Assembly: GCF_004919045.1 (NCBI RefSeq)
Contig: NZ_SWDW01000001.1
Span: forward strand, 363,451 to 427,450
Origin: Sinomonas albida
GTDB lineage: Bacteria > Actinomycetota > Actinomycetes > Actinomycetales > Micrococcaceae
DNA: 64,000 nucleotides
Reading direction: 5' to 3'
A model generated the notes under the pieces. It made no database searches and had not been told where the DNA came from. It saw only the letters and a program-made list of their open reading frames with translations. This document shows, one piece after another, positions 1 through 8,879 of the stretch. Made by a program: the position numbers and the translations under genes. Position 1 is the stretch's first letter. Every line of letters begins with the position of its first letter.

Positions 1-1
1 C

Positions 2-931
2 CTCCTCGGGCAGGGGGTCAGCGCAATTGTCGGCGCCGCCTCGTCCGGCGTGACCAAGACCGTGATCAACCAGATCACGGGCGCTGGCGTGGTGCAGTTC
101 TCTCCGGCCAACACGTCGCCTGACTTCAGCACGTGGCCGGCCCATGGGCTGTACTGGCGCACTGCTCCGTCCGACGTCCTCCAAGGTCGCGTTCTCGGCA
201 ACTACATGGCCTCGTGCGGCGCTCAGACGCTCGGCATGATCGTGCTGAACGACTCGTACGGGACGGGCCTCCGCGACAACGTCAAGAAGGCGTTCGAGTC
301 TGCCGGCGGCAAGGTCGTGGACGAGGAGCTGTTCAACGAGGGCGATTCGCAGTTCAGCTCGCAGGTGGACAAGGTCGTGGCTGCCAAGCCTGACGCGATC
401 GCGGTCATCTCGTTCGACCAGGCCAAGCAGATCATTCCGCTCCTGACTGGCAAGGGCGTCAAGCCGACGCAGATGTTCTTCGTGGACGGCAACACGTCCG
501 ACTACAGCAAGGACCTCTCGGCCGGGACTCTGTCCGGCGCCCGCGGAACGATCCCGGGCACGTTCGCGAAGGATGACTTCAAGACCGCGCTCAAGACGAT
601 CGATCCCAGCCTCAAGGACTACAGCTACGCTGGCGAGTCCTGGGATGCGGTGAACCTCATCTCGCTCGCGGCCGAGGAGGCCAAGAGCACGAAGGGCACC
701 GACATCGCGGCGCACCTCCAGGACATCACGGCAGGGTCTGAGAAGTGCTCCGACTTCGCGAGCTGCGTGACGCTTATCCGGCAGGGCAAGCAGATCCACT
801 ACTACGGCAAGTCCGGCCCCGTCTCGTTCGCCAAGAACGGCGACCCGCAGGAGGCCTACATCGGCATTTACAAGTTCGATGACAAGAACGTGCCGCAGCC
901 TGTGAGCGAGGAATACGGCAAGCTCTCGTGA
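2..931 (+). CDS. Branched-chain amino acid-type ABC transporter substrate-binding protein (5' truncated)
   Basis: Extracytoplasmic binding protein of the type I periplasmic-binding fold (LivK/Leu-Ile-Val family), which captures the ligand for the adjacent LivHMGF transporter. The frame is open to the left edge, so the GTG at 50 is internal and the signal peptide lies outside the window. Visible family features are a GAASSGVT segment near the beginning, alternating Rossmann-like strands, and the segments GESWDAVNLISLA and AYIGIYKFDD near the C-terminus. It converges on livF and ends at a strong hairpin. The ligand is inferred from the neighbours; related proteins bind amino acids, amides or urea. 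Confidence 0.9.
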   Translation, partial: LLGQGVSAIVGAASSGVTKTVINQITGAGVVQFSPANTSPDFSTWPAHGLYWRTAPSDVLQGRVLGNYMASCGAQTLGMIVLNDSYGTGLRDNVKKAFESAGGKVVDEELFNEGDSQFSSQVDKVVAAKPDAIAVISFDQAKQIIPLLTGKGVKPTQMFFVDGNTSDYSKDLSAGTLSGARGTIPGTFAKDDFKTALKTIDPSLKDYSYAGESWDAVNLISLAAEEAKSTKGTDIAAHLQDITAGSEKCSDFASCVTLIRQGKQIHYYGKSGPVSFAKNGDPQEAYIGIYKFDDKNVPQPVSEEYGKLS

Positions 932-956
932 GCCTGCTGTAATCCGGCCCGACGCG

Positions 957-995
957 AAATGGCCCCGGCTCCCCGAAAGGGGGCCGGGGCCATTT
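957..995. terminator. Bidirectional hairpin terminator between the binding-protein gene and livF
   Basis: Near-perfect inverted repeat with left arm 957-974, loop GAAA and right arm 979-995; one bulged base. The ends AAAT and ATTT make it symmetric, so it can stop transcription from both convergent genes. Confidence 0.85.
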
Positions 996-1039
996 CCGTG
1001 GGCCCGCGCCGCTCGCCTGAGCGCGATGCCTCGCCCGGG

Positions 1040-1813
1040 CTACTCGCCGTCTGCGAGAGTCCCGAGGTAGAGCTGGATCACCTTCGGGTCGTGGAGCAGC
1101 TCGCGCCCCGTGCCCGTGTAGGCGTCTCGGCCCTGGTCTAGGACGTAGCCGCGATCGCAGATCTGCAGGCAGCGGCGCGCATTCTGCTCGACCATGATCA
1201 CGGAGACGCCCGCGCGGTTGATCTCGTGCACCCGGAGGAACGTCTCGTCCTGCTTGACGGGGGAGAGGCCGGCGGACGGCTCATCGAGCAGGAGGACGGC
1301 CGGGTTCATCATGAGTGCGCGGCCCATGGCGACCATCTGCCGCTCGCCGCCCGAGAGCGAGCCCGCGCGCTGGGTGCGGCGCTTGCCGAGCTCGGGGAAG
1401 AGCTCGGTCACGAAGTCCCAGCGCTCCTTGAACACCTTGGGCCGCTGGAAGAGGCCCATCTGCATGTTCTCCTCGATGGTGAGCGTCGTGAAGACGTTGT
1501 TCGTCTGTGGCACGAAGCCGATCCCGCGGCTCACGAGCTTGTTGGCCTTGAGGCCGGTGAGGTCCTTGCCATGGACCACGACCGAGCCCGAGTGGACCTT
1601 GACGAGGCCGAACATGGCCTTGAGCAGGGTCGACTTGCCGGCGCCGTTGGGCCCGATGATCCCGATGAGCTCGCCCTGGCGTGCCTCGATGCTGCAGCCG
1701 TTGAGGATGTTGACGCCCGGGAGGTAGCCCGCCACGAGTTTCGTTACGGTGACCACCGCCTGGCCGTCTTCCGTCCCCGTACCGGCGGCTGGGGATGCCG
1801 TCTGCTCGCTCAT
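1040..1813 (-). CDS. livF: Branched-chain amino acid ABC transporter ATP-binding protein LivF
   Basis: ATPase subunit of a HAAT-family importer, 257 aa. Walker A GPNGAGKS is at about residues 54-61, signature LSGGERQ at 153-159 and Walker B LLLDEP at 174-179. The length is usual for LivF plus a short N-terminal extension. Its ATG overlaps the livG stop in an ATGA 4-bp overlap (1810-1813), so it is probably translationally coupled. It is the last gene of the livHMGF operon and faces the binding-protein gene. Confidence 0.93.
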   Translation of the reverse strand: MSEQTASPAAGTGTEDGQAVVTVTKLVAGYLPGVNILNGCSIEARQGELIGIIGPNGAGKSTLLKAMFGLVKVHSGSVVVHGKDLTGLKANKLVSRGIGFVPQTNNVFTTLTIEENMQMGLFQRPKVFKERWDFVTELFPELGKRRTQRAGSLSGGERQMVAMGRALMMNPAVLLLDEPSAGLSPVKQDETFLRVHEINRAGVSVIMVEQNARRCLQICDRGYVLDQGRDAYTGTGRELLHDPKVIQLYLGTLADGE

Positions 1814-2982
1814 GCGTCCTGCTCCTCTGTGCCGTCCTTGCCGGGCGCCTGCTCGCCGGCGGCGTGCTCGCCGGCGGCGTGCTCGCCGTTGCCGTGATTG
1901 CCGGGCGCGTGGTCCGGCGGTACCTCCGCCGCGCGTCGCCCGGAGCGGGGGCGGCCGTCGTCGTCCGTCGGATCCGCCTCGGGGCGCCGGACCGCGAGCG
2001 TCTCCGTCTCCTCGGCGAGGTGGTCCTCGGAGAGTATTCCGGCGTCGGAGGTTCCGACCACGGACTCGTCATCCGCGGCGAGCTCCGCCTCGAGCTCCTT
2101 GACGCCCCCGGCGGCGCCGAGGTCCACGTCGTGGTGCGCGCCGAGATAAGCGTCGATGACGGCCTGGTCCCGCATGACCTCGGCGGGCGGCCCCTCAGCG
2201 ACGACCTTGCCCTCCGCCATGACGATGACCCAGTCCGCGATGTGCCGCACCATGTGCATGTCGTGCTCGACGAACAGCACGGTCATGCCCTCGGACTTGA
2301 GGTTCTTGATGTGGTCGAGGAGGCTCTGCGAGAGCGCGGGGTTGACGCCGGCCATGGGCTCGTCGAGCATCACGAGCTTGGGATTGGCCATGAGCGAGCG
2401 CGCCATCTCGAGGAGCTTGCGCTGGCCGCCCGAGAGGGACGCGGCATAGTCCTCGCGCTTCGTGTCGAGCTTGAACTTCTCGAGGAGACCGTCGGCCTGG
2501 GCCGTGATGTCCTTCTCGCGGCGGCCCCACACGCCGCGGAACAGCGCGTTGCGGAGCTTCTCGCCTGGCTGTTCCGTGGCGCCGAGGCGCATGTTCTCGA
2601 GGACGGTGAGCTTGCCCATGACCTTCGTGAGCTGGAACGTCCGGACCATGCCGAGCCGGGCCACCTTGTACGAGGACATCCCGGCGAGGTTCGTTCCCTC
2701 GAACTGCCACCTGCCCGAGTTGGGGGTGTCGAAGCCCGTGAGCAGGTTGAACAGGGTCGTCTTCCCTGCGCCGTTGGGCCCGATGAGGGCCGTGATCTTG
2801 TGGCGCGGGATCTCGAGATGTTCGACGTCGACGGCGCTGATGCCGCCGAAGCGGCGGCTCACGTTGTCCGCGACGACGATGGGATCCCGCTTCTTGCAGC
2901 CAGGACCGGCCGGACCCTCGGCGATGGGCCGATCATCCGTCATGTAGTCGACGGTCCCTGCCGTCTTCTCCGATTCGCTCAT
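1810..2982 (-). CDS. livG: Branched-chain amino acid ABC transporter ATP-binding protein LivG with long C-terminal tail
   Basis: Second ATPase subunit, 390 aa from the ATG at 2982, which overlaps the livM stop by 4 bp (ATGA). Walker A GPNGAGKT is at 68-75, signature LSGGQR at 183-188 and Walker B LVMLDEP at 203-209. The ABC fold ends near residue 282, usual for LivG. About 108 further residues follow; they are acidic, then Gly/His/Glu/Ala-rich, with the 5-residue repeat GEHAA encoded by a 15-bp tandem repeat. The tail matches no domain I know and is probably disordered. An in-frame extension upstream of 2982 would overlap livM deeply and is rejected. Confidence 0.92.
   Translation of the reverse strand: MSESEKTAGTVDYMTDDRPIAEGPAGPGCKKRDPIVVADNVSRRFGGISAVDVEHLEIPRHKITALIGPNGAGKTTLFNLLTGFDTPNSGRWQFEGTNLAGMSSYKVARLGMVRTFQLTKVMGKLTVLENMRLGATEQPGEKLRNALFRGVWGRREKDITAQADGLLEKFKLDTKREDYAASLSGGQRKLLEMARSLMANPKLVMLDEPMAGVNPALSQSLLDHIKNLKSEGMTVLFVEHDMHMVRHIADWVIVMAEGKVVAEGPPAEVMRDQAVIDAYLGAHHDVDLGAAGGVKELEAELAADDESVVGTSDAGILSEDHLAEETETLAVRRPEADPTDDDGRPRSGRRAAEVPPDHAPGNHGNGEHAAGEHAAGEQAPGKDGTEEQDA
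1851..1895. repeat. 15-bp tandem repeat inside livG
   Basis: Two exact units (1851-1865 and 1866-1880; GCTCGCCGGCGGCGT on the plus strand) followed by a degenerate third unit (1881-1895). On the minus strand they encode the GEHAA-type repeats in the C-terminal tail of LivG, so copy changes keep the frame. Confidence 0.8.
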
Positions 2983-3947
2983 GAGAACGCAAGCTCCTTC
3001 TTGTTGCCGAGCACGCCCTGGGGCCTGAAGATCATGAGCAGCATGAGGGCCACACCCACGAGGATGTAGCGCAGCTGCCCTGCCTGCGACGGGTTGAGCC
3101 ACGGGAGCGCGCCGAGCTGGATGAGCCCGAACAGGATGTTCTGCGTGAGCGAGAGGACCACCCAGAAGAGCATGGCTCCGATCACCGGGCCCAGCACGGT
3201 CGACATGCCGCCGAGGAGGAGGCAGGTCCACAGGAAGAACGTCAGCTCGGTCCCGTAGTTGGCCGGCTGGACGACGTCGCGCGGAAGCGTGAACACGAGC
3301 CCGGCAAGGGCGCCGAACGCGCCGCCGATCACGAGTGCCTGCATCTTGTACGCGTACACGTTCTTGCCGAGCGAGCGCACGGCATGCTCGTCCTCACGGA
3401 TCCCCTTGAGGACGCGTCCCCACGGGCTGCGCATGAGCAGCCAGACCGCAACGCCGAGGACAATGACGAGGGCCCACGCGACGAAGCGGTAGAAGAAGTC
3501 GTTGCTGCTGTAGCCGAGGTACGTGCCCTGCGGGAACGGGTTGAGGTGCAGGAAGTCCTGGCGGAAGCCCGCGAGGCCGTTCGCCGAGCCCGTGACGTCT
3601 GTGAGGCTGTTCGTGGTGACGACGTAGCGAATGATTTCGGCGGCGGCGATGGTCACGATCGCGAGGTAGTCGGCGCGCAGCCTCAGGGTGGGTATGCCGA
3701 GGATGAGCGCGAAGACGGACGAGCTCGCCAAGGCGATGAGGAGCCCAAGCCACCACGGAGCGCCGAAGTGGATCGTCGACATCGCGAAAGCGTAGGAGCC
3801 GACGGCCATGAAGCCCGCCTGACCGAAGTTGAGCAGGCCCGAGTAGCCGAAATGCACGGCGAGGCCGAGCGCGGCAAGGGCGTACGCCGCCGTCGTCGGG
3901 CTGACCATCTCGCCGATGGCCTCGTTGAAGATCTCTCCGAAATCCAT
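2979..3947 (-). CDS. livM: Branched-chain amino acid ABC transporter permease LivM
   Basis: Integral membrane permease, 322 aa, with about eight to nine hydrophobic segments and the family segment GYSGLLNFGQAGFMAVGSY near residues 34-52. The C-terminus RPQGVLG is typical of LivM/LivH permeases. An AGGAGG ribosome binding site (3953-3958) sits five bases before the ATG and overlaps the end of livH. It forms the channel with LivH. Confidence 0.93.
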   Translation of the reverse strand: MDFGEIFNEAIGEMVSPTTAAYALAALGLAVHFGYSGLLNFGQAGFMAVGSYAFAMSTIHFGAPWWLGLLIALASSSVFALILGIPTLRLRADYLAIVTIAAAEIIRYVVTTNSLTDVTGSANGLAGFRQDFLHLNPFPQGTYLGYSSNDFFYRFVAWALVIVLGVAVWLLMRSPWGRVLKGIREDEHAVRSLGKNVYAYKMQALVIGGAFGALAGLVFTLPRDVVQPANYGTELTFFLWTCLLLGGMSTVLGPVIGAMLFWVVLSLTQNILFGLIQLGALPWLNPSQAGQLRYILVGVALMLLMIFRPQGVLGNKKELAFS

Positions 3948-3956
3948 GGGTGCCTC

Positions 3957-5303
3957 CTAGCCCACTCGCTCGCGGCGGCCCAGGATGCCCTGCGGCCGGA
4001 ACAGGAGCACGAGGATCATCACGACCAGCGCTCCGACGTACTTGAGGTCGGAGGTCAGACCGAAGACGGTCGTGAGCTCCACGAAGATGCCGACGACGAC
4101 CGAGCCGACCAGCGCACCGAACACGGTGCCCAGGCCGCCAAGCGTGACGCCGGCGAAGATCATGAGCAGGATTTGCTGCCCCATGTTGAACGTCACACCA
4201 GGGCGGTAGTAGGCCCACAGGATGCCGCCCAGAGCGGCAAGGAGGCCGCCCGTCACCCAGACGACGCGCACCACGCGGTCGACGTCGATGCCGCTCGCCG
4301 CGGCGAGTGCCGGGTTGTCTGCGACGGCTCGTGTGGCCTTCCCGATGCGGGTCCGCAGGAGGAGGAAGCCGATGAGCGCGATGACGACCGCGGAGATCAG
4401 GAGCGAGACGAGATTGTTCGGCGACACGGAGACGGGGCCGAGGTCGATGTCCGTGGTCTGCGCGCCGGGGAGCTGCTGCGTTGCGCCGCCGAAGAAGAAC
4501 AGCATGACGTAGCGGGCGGCGAGGGCGAGCCCGATGCTCACGATCATCATCGGCACGAGTGCGGTCCCGCGGCGACGGAGCGGCTTCCAGAGGAAGGCGT
4601 CCTGGACGTAGCCGAAGGCCGCCCCCGAGAGGAGGCCGCCGATGATCGCGAGCCAGAAGGGAGCGCCGATGCTGCTGAGCGAGAACACGACGATGGCCCC
4701 GAGCGTCACCATTTCGCCGTGGGCGAAGTTCGTGAGGCCCGTGGTGCCAAAGATCAGCGAGAGGCCGACGGCGGAGAGAGCGAGCAGGAGCCCGAAGCTC
4801 AGCCCTGCGACGAGCCGGTTGAGCAGGTTCCCGATGAAGCTCTGCTGATGCACGGTGATGCCCGCGCCGAAGGCGAAGATCGTGCTCACATTGGAGGTCT
4901 GGTTGAACGTGACCGTGCGCGGATTCTCTTGGCCCTCGGCGAGCTTCACGCCCGAGGGGAGCGTCGACTCGTCGAGGGTGAGCTGGTAGCTGCCCTGCGA
5001 GGGGACTGAAATGCTCCACGCGCCGTTCGCGGAAGATGTTGCGCTGCCCTCGAAGCCGTTGCCCTTGGCCGTGATCTTGACGCCCGAAAGGGGCTGGCCG
5101 TTGTTGCGGAGGAACCCCGAGACGGTGTTCTGGAATTGCGATGGGGACGCGCTGCTGCTCGGCGATGGCGGGGGTGAGGTTGTCGCCTCAGCTGCAGGCG
5201 CGAACGCCAGAAGCAGCCCCACCAAAAGGGCCACGAGGGCCCCTACTGCCGAGAGCGTCCGGGCCAGCCGCGGGGGATGTGCGGCTAATGCTCGTCTATA
5301 CAC
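3957..5303 (-). CDS. livH: Branched-chain amino acid ABC transporter permease LivH with exported N-terminal domain
   Basis: 448 aa from a GTG at 5303 with GGAGG eight bases upstream. Residues 1-40 look like a signal peptide ending APAAEA. Residues 41-57 are a Ser/Pro linker. Residues about 58-145 resemble a carboxypeptidase-regulatory-like beta sandwich (SGFLRNNGQPLSGVKITAKG). The LivH permease begins near 155, with LTNFAHGEMVTLGA and a C-terminal RPQGILGRRE. A standard LivH is about 290-300 aa, so this is a fusion placing a small domain on the outer face. It is the first gene of livHMGF. The permease call is firm; the extra domain's role is unknown. Confidence 0.9.
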   Translation of the reverse strand: MYRRALAAHPPRLARTLSAVGALVALLVGLLLAFAPAAEATTSPPPSPSSSASPSQFQNTVSGFLRNNGQPLSGVKITAKGNGFEGSATSSANGAWSISVPSQGSYQLTLDESTLPSGVKLAEGQENPRTVTFNQTSNVSTIFAFGAGITVHQQSFIGNLLNRLVAGLSFGLLLALSAVGLSLIFGTTGLTNFAHGEMVTLGAIVVFSLSSIGAPFWLAIIGGLLSGAAFGYVQDAFLWKPLRRRGTALVPMMIVSIGLALAARYVMLFFFGGATQQLPGAQTTDIDLGPVSVSPNNLVSLLISAVVIALIGFLLLRTRIGKATRAVADNPALAAASGIDVDRVVRVVWVTGGLLAALGGILWAYYRPGVTFNMGQQILLMIFAGVTLGGLGTVFGALVGSVVVGIFVELTTVFGLTSDLKYVGALVVMILVLLFRPQGILGRRERVG

Positions 5304-5616
5304 GATGTAGACCTCCGTGGTTCCGGGGCCAGGCTGGCGGTTGTGCCAGCGATGCGGGTGACCGCAGGCAGGATGCACGGTGCGACTGTGACGCATCTCA
5401 CCTGCTGGAAGGTCATGTTACCCGCGAGAACGCACGCGGAAGTCGGCGGAGAACTCGCATCAGGTTGAGATCCGGTAACGACTTCCTCACCTGCGCGGGA
5501 GAGCCCCCAGTGCGGGGAACTCCCGTGCCTCAGTGCTCGTGCTCTTGATAGCGTTTCTCACGAACCGCCACTCGCGCACTCTCAGCACCCGCACCCTATG
5601 AGTACAGGAGTCATCC
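5304..5616. other. Divergent intergenic region between livH and the BI-1 gene
   Basis: 313 bases without a supported gene. It must hold promoters for livH (minus) and the BI-1 family gene (plus). I found no convincing -35/-10 pair. An AGGAG site at 5606-5610 serves the plus-strand gene. Confidence 0.5.
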
Positions 5617-6480
5617 ATGGCCTTCGGTGGTAACCCCGTCTTCCGGGGCAAGAACTTCAGAGGGGCTGTCTCGACCGCCCCGCAGTCGGCCTACGGCCAA
5701 TCCCCATACGGCCAATCCCCGTACGGCCAGCAGCCCATGACGGCCCAGCAGCTCGACGAGCTGTACCGGGCGCCCTCTGCGGGCCCCGCGCAGACCGGAC
5801 GCGTCACGTATGACGACGTCATCGTCAAGACGCTGGTGTGCCTCGGCGCCGTGGTCGTGGGGGCGGCCGTCACGCTCGCAGTGCCCGCCAGTGCCGCCCT
5901 CGGCCTCATGGTCCTGGGAGCGCTCGGGGGCTTCGCCCTCGGGCTCGTGAACACGTTCAAGCGACAGCCCGTTCCAGCGCTCATCCTTGGATACGCCGCG
6001 CTTGAGGGGCTGTTCCTCGGAGGCCTCACGCGCATGCTCGATGCGGTCTCGCCGGGCATCGGCCTCCAAGCCGTCCTCGGGACGTTCGCGGTCGCCGGCG
6101 TGACGCTCTTCCTCTACAAGAGCGGGCGCGTCCGCGCGACGCCGGGCCTCATGAGGTTCTTCCTCATCGCGGTCCTGGGCTATCTCGCGTTCAGCGTCGT
6201 CAACCTGTTCGTCATGATCTTCAACCCGGGTCTCGGGGCCTGGGGGCTCCGTAGCAGCGTGCACGTCTTCGGCATCCCGCTCGGCGTCCTCGTAGGACTC
6301 GTGGCCGTGGTCCTCGCGGCGATCTCGCTCATCTTCGACTTCGACAGCGTCGAGAAGGCCATCCGGGCCGGCGCTCCGCGGAGCGTCTCGTGGACGGCCG
6401 CGTTCGGGCTCACTGTCACGCTCGTGTGGCTCTACACCGAGATCCTGCGGATACTCGCCATTTTCAATAGCAACGACTGA
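5617..6480 (+). CDS. Bax inhibitor-1/YccA family membrane protein
   Basis: 287 aa. An N-terminal Gly/Gln/Tyr-rich cytoplasmic stretch of about 60 residues contains tandem SPYGQ units, then seven hydrophobic segments follow to the C-terminus. The order of helices, with GGLTRMLDAVSPGIGLQAVLG in the middle and ISLIFDFDSVEKA before the last helices, is that of actinobacterial BI-1/YccA-like proteins. The family includes pH-gated calcium leak channels and FtsH-interacting proteins; the function here is not established. AGGAG precedes the ATG. It stands alone and ends at a strong hairpin facing galK. Confidence 0.88.
   Translation: MAFGGNPVFRGKNFRGAVSTAPQSAYGQSPYGQSPYGQQPMTAQQLDELYRAPSAGPAQTGRVTYDDVIVKTLVCLGAVVVGAAVTLAVPASAALGLMVLGALGGFALGLVNTFKRQPVPALILGYAALEGLFLGGLTRMLDAVSPGIGLQAVLGTFAVAGVTLFLYKSGRVRATPGLMRFFLIAVLGYLAFSVVNLFVMIFNPGLGAWGLRSSVHVFGIPLGVLVGLVAVVLAAISLIFDFDSVEKAIRAGAPRSVSWTAAFGLTVTLVWLYTEILRILAIFNSND
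5692..5736. repeat. 15-bp tandem repeat in the BI-1 family gene
   Basis: Three consecutive units beginning TACGGCCA at 5692, 5707 and 5722, the last degenerate. They encode YGQSP repeats in the cytoplasmic N-terminus and keep the frame. Confidence 0.8.
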
Positions 6481-6510
6481 GACCGCTGCCCGCTTGTCGG
6501 GCTGCTCACG

Positions 6511-6547
6511 CGAAGGCGGACCACGGATGCTTCCTGGTCCGCCTTCG
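6511..6547. terminator. Bidirectional hairpin terminator between the BI-1 gene and galK
   Basis: Perfect 13-bp inverted repeat CGAAGGCGGACCA (6511-6523) and TGGTCCGCCTTCG (6535-6547) with an 11-base loop, placed between two convergent genes. Confidence 0.85.
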
Positions 6548-6594
6548 GCGTGTGTGGGGCTTCCGCCACGGGTTGGGCACCCCCTCCACGGAGG

Positions 6595-7752
6595 CTACGC
6601 GAGCCGCCGCGCGCCGTCGGCAGGTGCGACCGTGAAGAGCCGCGGCGCTCGGAAGCCCCGCTCCGCGAAGGCCTCGGTGATCGCGTCGCGGACGCGAGCC
6701 TCGTCGTCGGACGGCACGAGGGCGATCGCCGAGCCGCCGAAGCCGCCGCCCGTCATCCGTGCGCCGATCGCGCCCGCGGCCCTGCTCGCCTCGACGGCAC
6801 AGTCGAGCTCGGGGCAGGAGATCTCGAAGTCGTCGCGCATCGAGGCATGGCTCGCGTCGAGGAACCCTGCGATGGCCGCGGGGCCCGAGGCGCGGAGGGC
6901 GGCCACGGTGTCGAGCACGCGCTGGTCCTCCGTGACCACGTGCCGCACGCGCCGGAACGTGACGGCGTCCATGAGCGCCCGAGCCTCCTCGAGATCCTCG
7001 ACAGACACGTCGCGCAGGGCCTTGACGCCCAGCACCTCGGCTCCGAGCTCGCACGCCGCGCGCCGGCTCGCGTAGCCCCCGTCGGCGTGCGAATGCGCCA
7101 CGCGTGTGTCGACCACGAGCGTCACGAGCCCCGCGCCCGCGGCGTCGAACGGGACGAGTTCGGCGTGCTGGTCGCGGCAGTCCAGGAACACCGCGTGGCC
7201 GGACCTGCCGCGCAGCGACGCGGACTGGTCCATGATCCCCGTCGGTGCCCCGACGAACGCGTTCTCCGCGCGCTGCGTCGCGAGCACCAGTTGCTCGGCG
7301 TCGAGGCCGGCCCCCGTCACCTCGTTGAGCGCCGTCGCGACCGCACACTCGATCGCGTGGGAGGACGAGAGGCCTGCGCCCAGCGGCACGTCGGAGTCGA
7401 GCACGAGGTCGAATCCCGGCACCTCGATGCCGCGCTCCTGGAACGCCCACACGACGCCCGCCGGGTAGACACTCCAGCCTGCGGCGCTCCCGCGGTCCAG
7501 GCCCGACACGGCGAGCTCGGCTACCCCGTCGCCGCCCGACGTCGAAAGCAGGCGGATCGCGCCGTCCGGCCTCGCGCGGAAGGCGACGCGCGCCGCGAGG
7601 TCGATCGCGAACGGCAGCACGAAGCCCTCGTTGTAGTCCGTGTGCTCGCCGATGAGGTTGACGCGCCCCGGCGCAGTCCACACGCCGTCGGCCTCGGCGC
7701 CGAAGGCGTCCCGGAACGCGCGCGCGGCGCGCTCGGCACCCTCGGCCGTCAC
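6595..7752 (-). CDS. galK: Galactokinase
   Basis: GHMP-family kinase phosphorylating D-galactose to galactose 1-phosphate in the Leloir pathway, 385 aa. The galactokinase signature GRVNLIGEHTDY is at 29-40, the ATP-binding loop PLGAGLSSSHAIECA at 123-137 and the third GHMP motif MTGGGFGGSAIAL in the C-terminal third. The GTG at 7752 forms a GTGA overlap with the galT stop, which decides the start; a longer frame running through galT is a shadow. It is the last gene of deoR-galT-galK. Confidence 0.95.
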   Translation of the reverse strand: MTAEGAERAARAFRDAFGAEADGVWTAPGRVNLIGEHTDYNEGFVLPFAIDLAARVAFRARPDGAIRLLSTSGGDGVAELAVSGLDRGSAAGWSVYPAGVVWAFQERGIEVPGFDLVLDSDVPLGAGLSSSHAIECAVATALNEVTGAGLDAEQLVLATQRAENAFVGAPTGIMDQSASLRGRSGHAVFLDCRDQHAELVPFDAAGAGLVTLVVDTRVAHSHADGGYASRRAACELGAEVLGVKALRDVSVEDLEEARALMDAVTFRRVRHVVTEDQRVLDTVAALRASGPAAIAGFLDASHASMRDDFEISCPELDCAVEASRAAGAIGARMTGGGFGGSAIALVPSDDEARVRDAITEAFAERGFRAPRLFTVAPADGARRLA

Positions 7753-8879
7753 CGGGCCGCCCCCGAGGATTCGAGGGCCGCGCGCAGCTGGGCGGCGACG
7801 TCCTCCGCGCGAGTGTCGTTGATGAAAGCGCCCATGGCAGCCTCCGATCCGGCGAGGAACTTGAGCTTGTCCGCCGCACGGCGCGGCGAGGTGAGCTGGA
7901 GATGGAACCGGGAGGCCGGCCGCAGGGCGGAATCCAACGGGGCCTGGTGCCACGCGGCGATGTACGGCGTCGGGGTGTCGTACAGGGCGTCGACGCCGGC
8001 GAGGAGTCGGAGGTAGACGTGCGCGAGCTCGTCCTTCTCCTCTCCCGTGAGCCCCGCGAAGTCGCGCACATCCCGATGGGGGACGAGGTGGACCTCGATG
8101 GGCCAGCGGGCAGCGAACGGAACGAACGCGCTGAAGTGGTCCCCCTCGAGGACCATTCGCCCACCGTCGGTGCGCTCGCGGTCGAGGAGCGAGCCGAGCA
8201 GGGTCTCGGACCCTCCGTTCGACTCGAAGTGGCGCGCCGCCGCGGCCGCGAGCTGGGCCCCGCGCGGTGTCAGATACGGGTACGCGTAGATCTGTCCGTG
8301 CGGGTGGTGCAGCGTGACGCCGATCTGCGCGCCGCGGTTCTCGAACGGGAACACCTGACGGATGCCGGGGAGCGCGCTCAGCTCCGCGGTCCGGTGGGCC
8401 CAGGCCTCCACGACCGTGCGCGCGCGGGTGTACGGCAGCCCGCCGAACGATCCCGTGTGGTCGGCAGTGAACGAGACGACCTCGCACCGCCCCGCGGCCG
8501 GGACGCTCTCGCCCCACGGGAGCGAGCCGGGGAGTTCCGCGAGGACCGGGCCTAGGGACGGGAAGCGGTTCTCGAACACGACGACGTCGTAATCCGGATC
8601 GGGGATCTCGGAGGCGAACGACGGCGACGTGGGGCACAGCGGGCAGGCATCGGCCGGCGGGAGGTGGGTGCGCGTCTGGCGGTGTGCCGCGACGGCGACC
8701 CAGTCGCCGCTCAGCCCGTCGAAGCGGAGCTCGCCGGGCTCGGGCCGCGCAGGGAGGTCCCGCGCGTCGGCCACCGGCACGCGGGGGGCCTTGCCGGGAT
8801 CGTCGAAGTAGATGAGGTCCCGTCCGTCGGTGAGCGAGCTTCGGGTCACAGAGGGCGAGAGCCCCGTGGTCGCGGTCAT
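7749..8879 (-). CDS. galT: Galactose-1-phosphate uridylyltransferase
   Basis: HIT-superfamily uridylyltransferase converting galactose 1-phosphate and UDP-glucose to UDP-galactose and glucose 1-phosphate, 376 aa. The active-site HPHGQIY has His192-Pro-His194, and a zinc-ligand pair CPLC is at 79-82. Its ATG overlaps the DeoR-regulator stop (ATGA), and its stop overlaps galK, so three genes are chained by 4-bp overlaps. galE is not in this window. Confidence 0.95.
   Translation of the reverse strand: MTATTGLSPSVTRSSLTDGRDLIYFDDPGKAPRVPVADARDLPARPEPGELRFDGLSGDWVAVAAHRQTRTHLPPADACPLCPTSPSFASEIPDPDYDVVVFENRFPSLGPVLAELPGSLPWGESVPAAGRCEVVSFTADHTGSFGGLPYTRARTVVEAWAHRTAELSALPGIRQVFPFENRGAQIGVTLHHPHGQIYAYPYLTPRGAQLAAAAARHFESNGGSETLLGSLLDRERTDGGRMVLEGDHFSAFVPFAARWPIEVHLVPHRDVRDFAGLTGEEKDELAHVYLRLLAGVDALYDTPTPYIAAWHQAPLDSALRPASRFHLQLTSPRRAADKLKFLAGSEAAMGAFINDTRAEDVAAQLRAALESSGAAR

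Noticed and set aside
3384..5009. Long plus-strand frame opposite livM and livH
   Set aside because: Low-complexity Glu/Arg/Asp-rich shadow of the permease genes.
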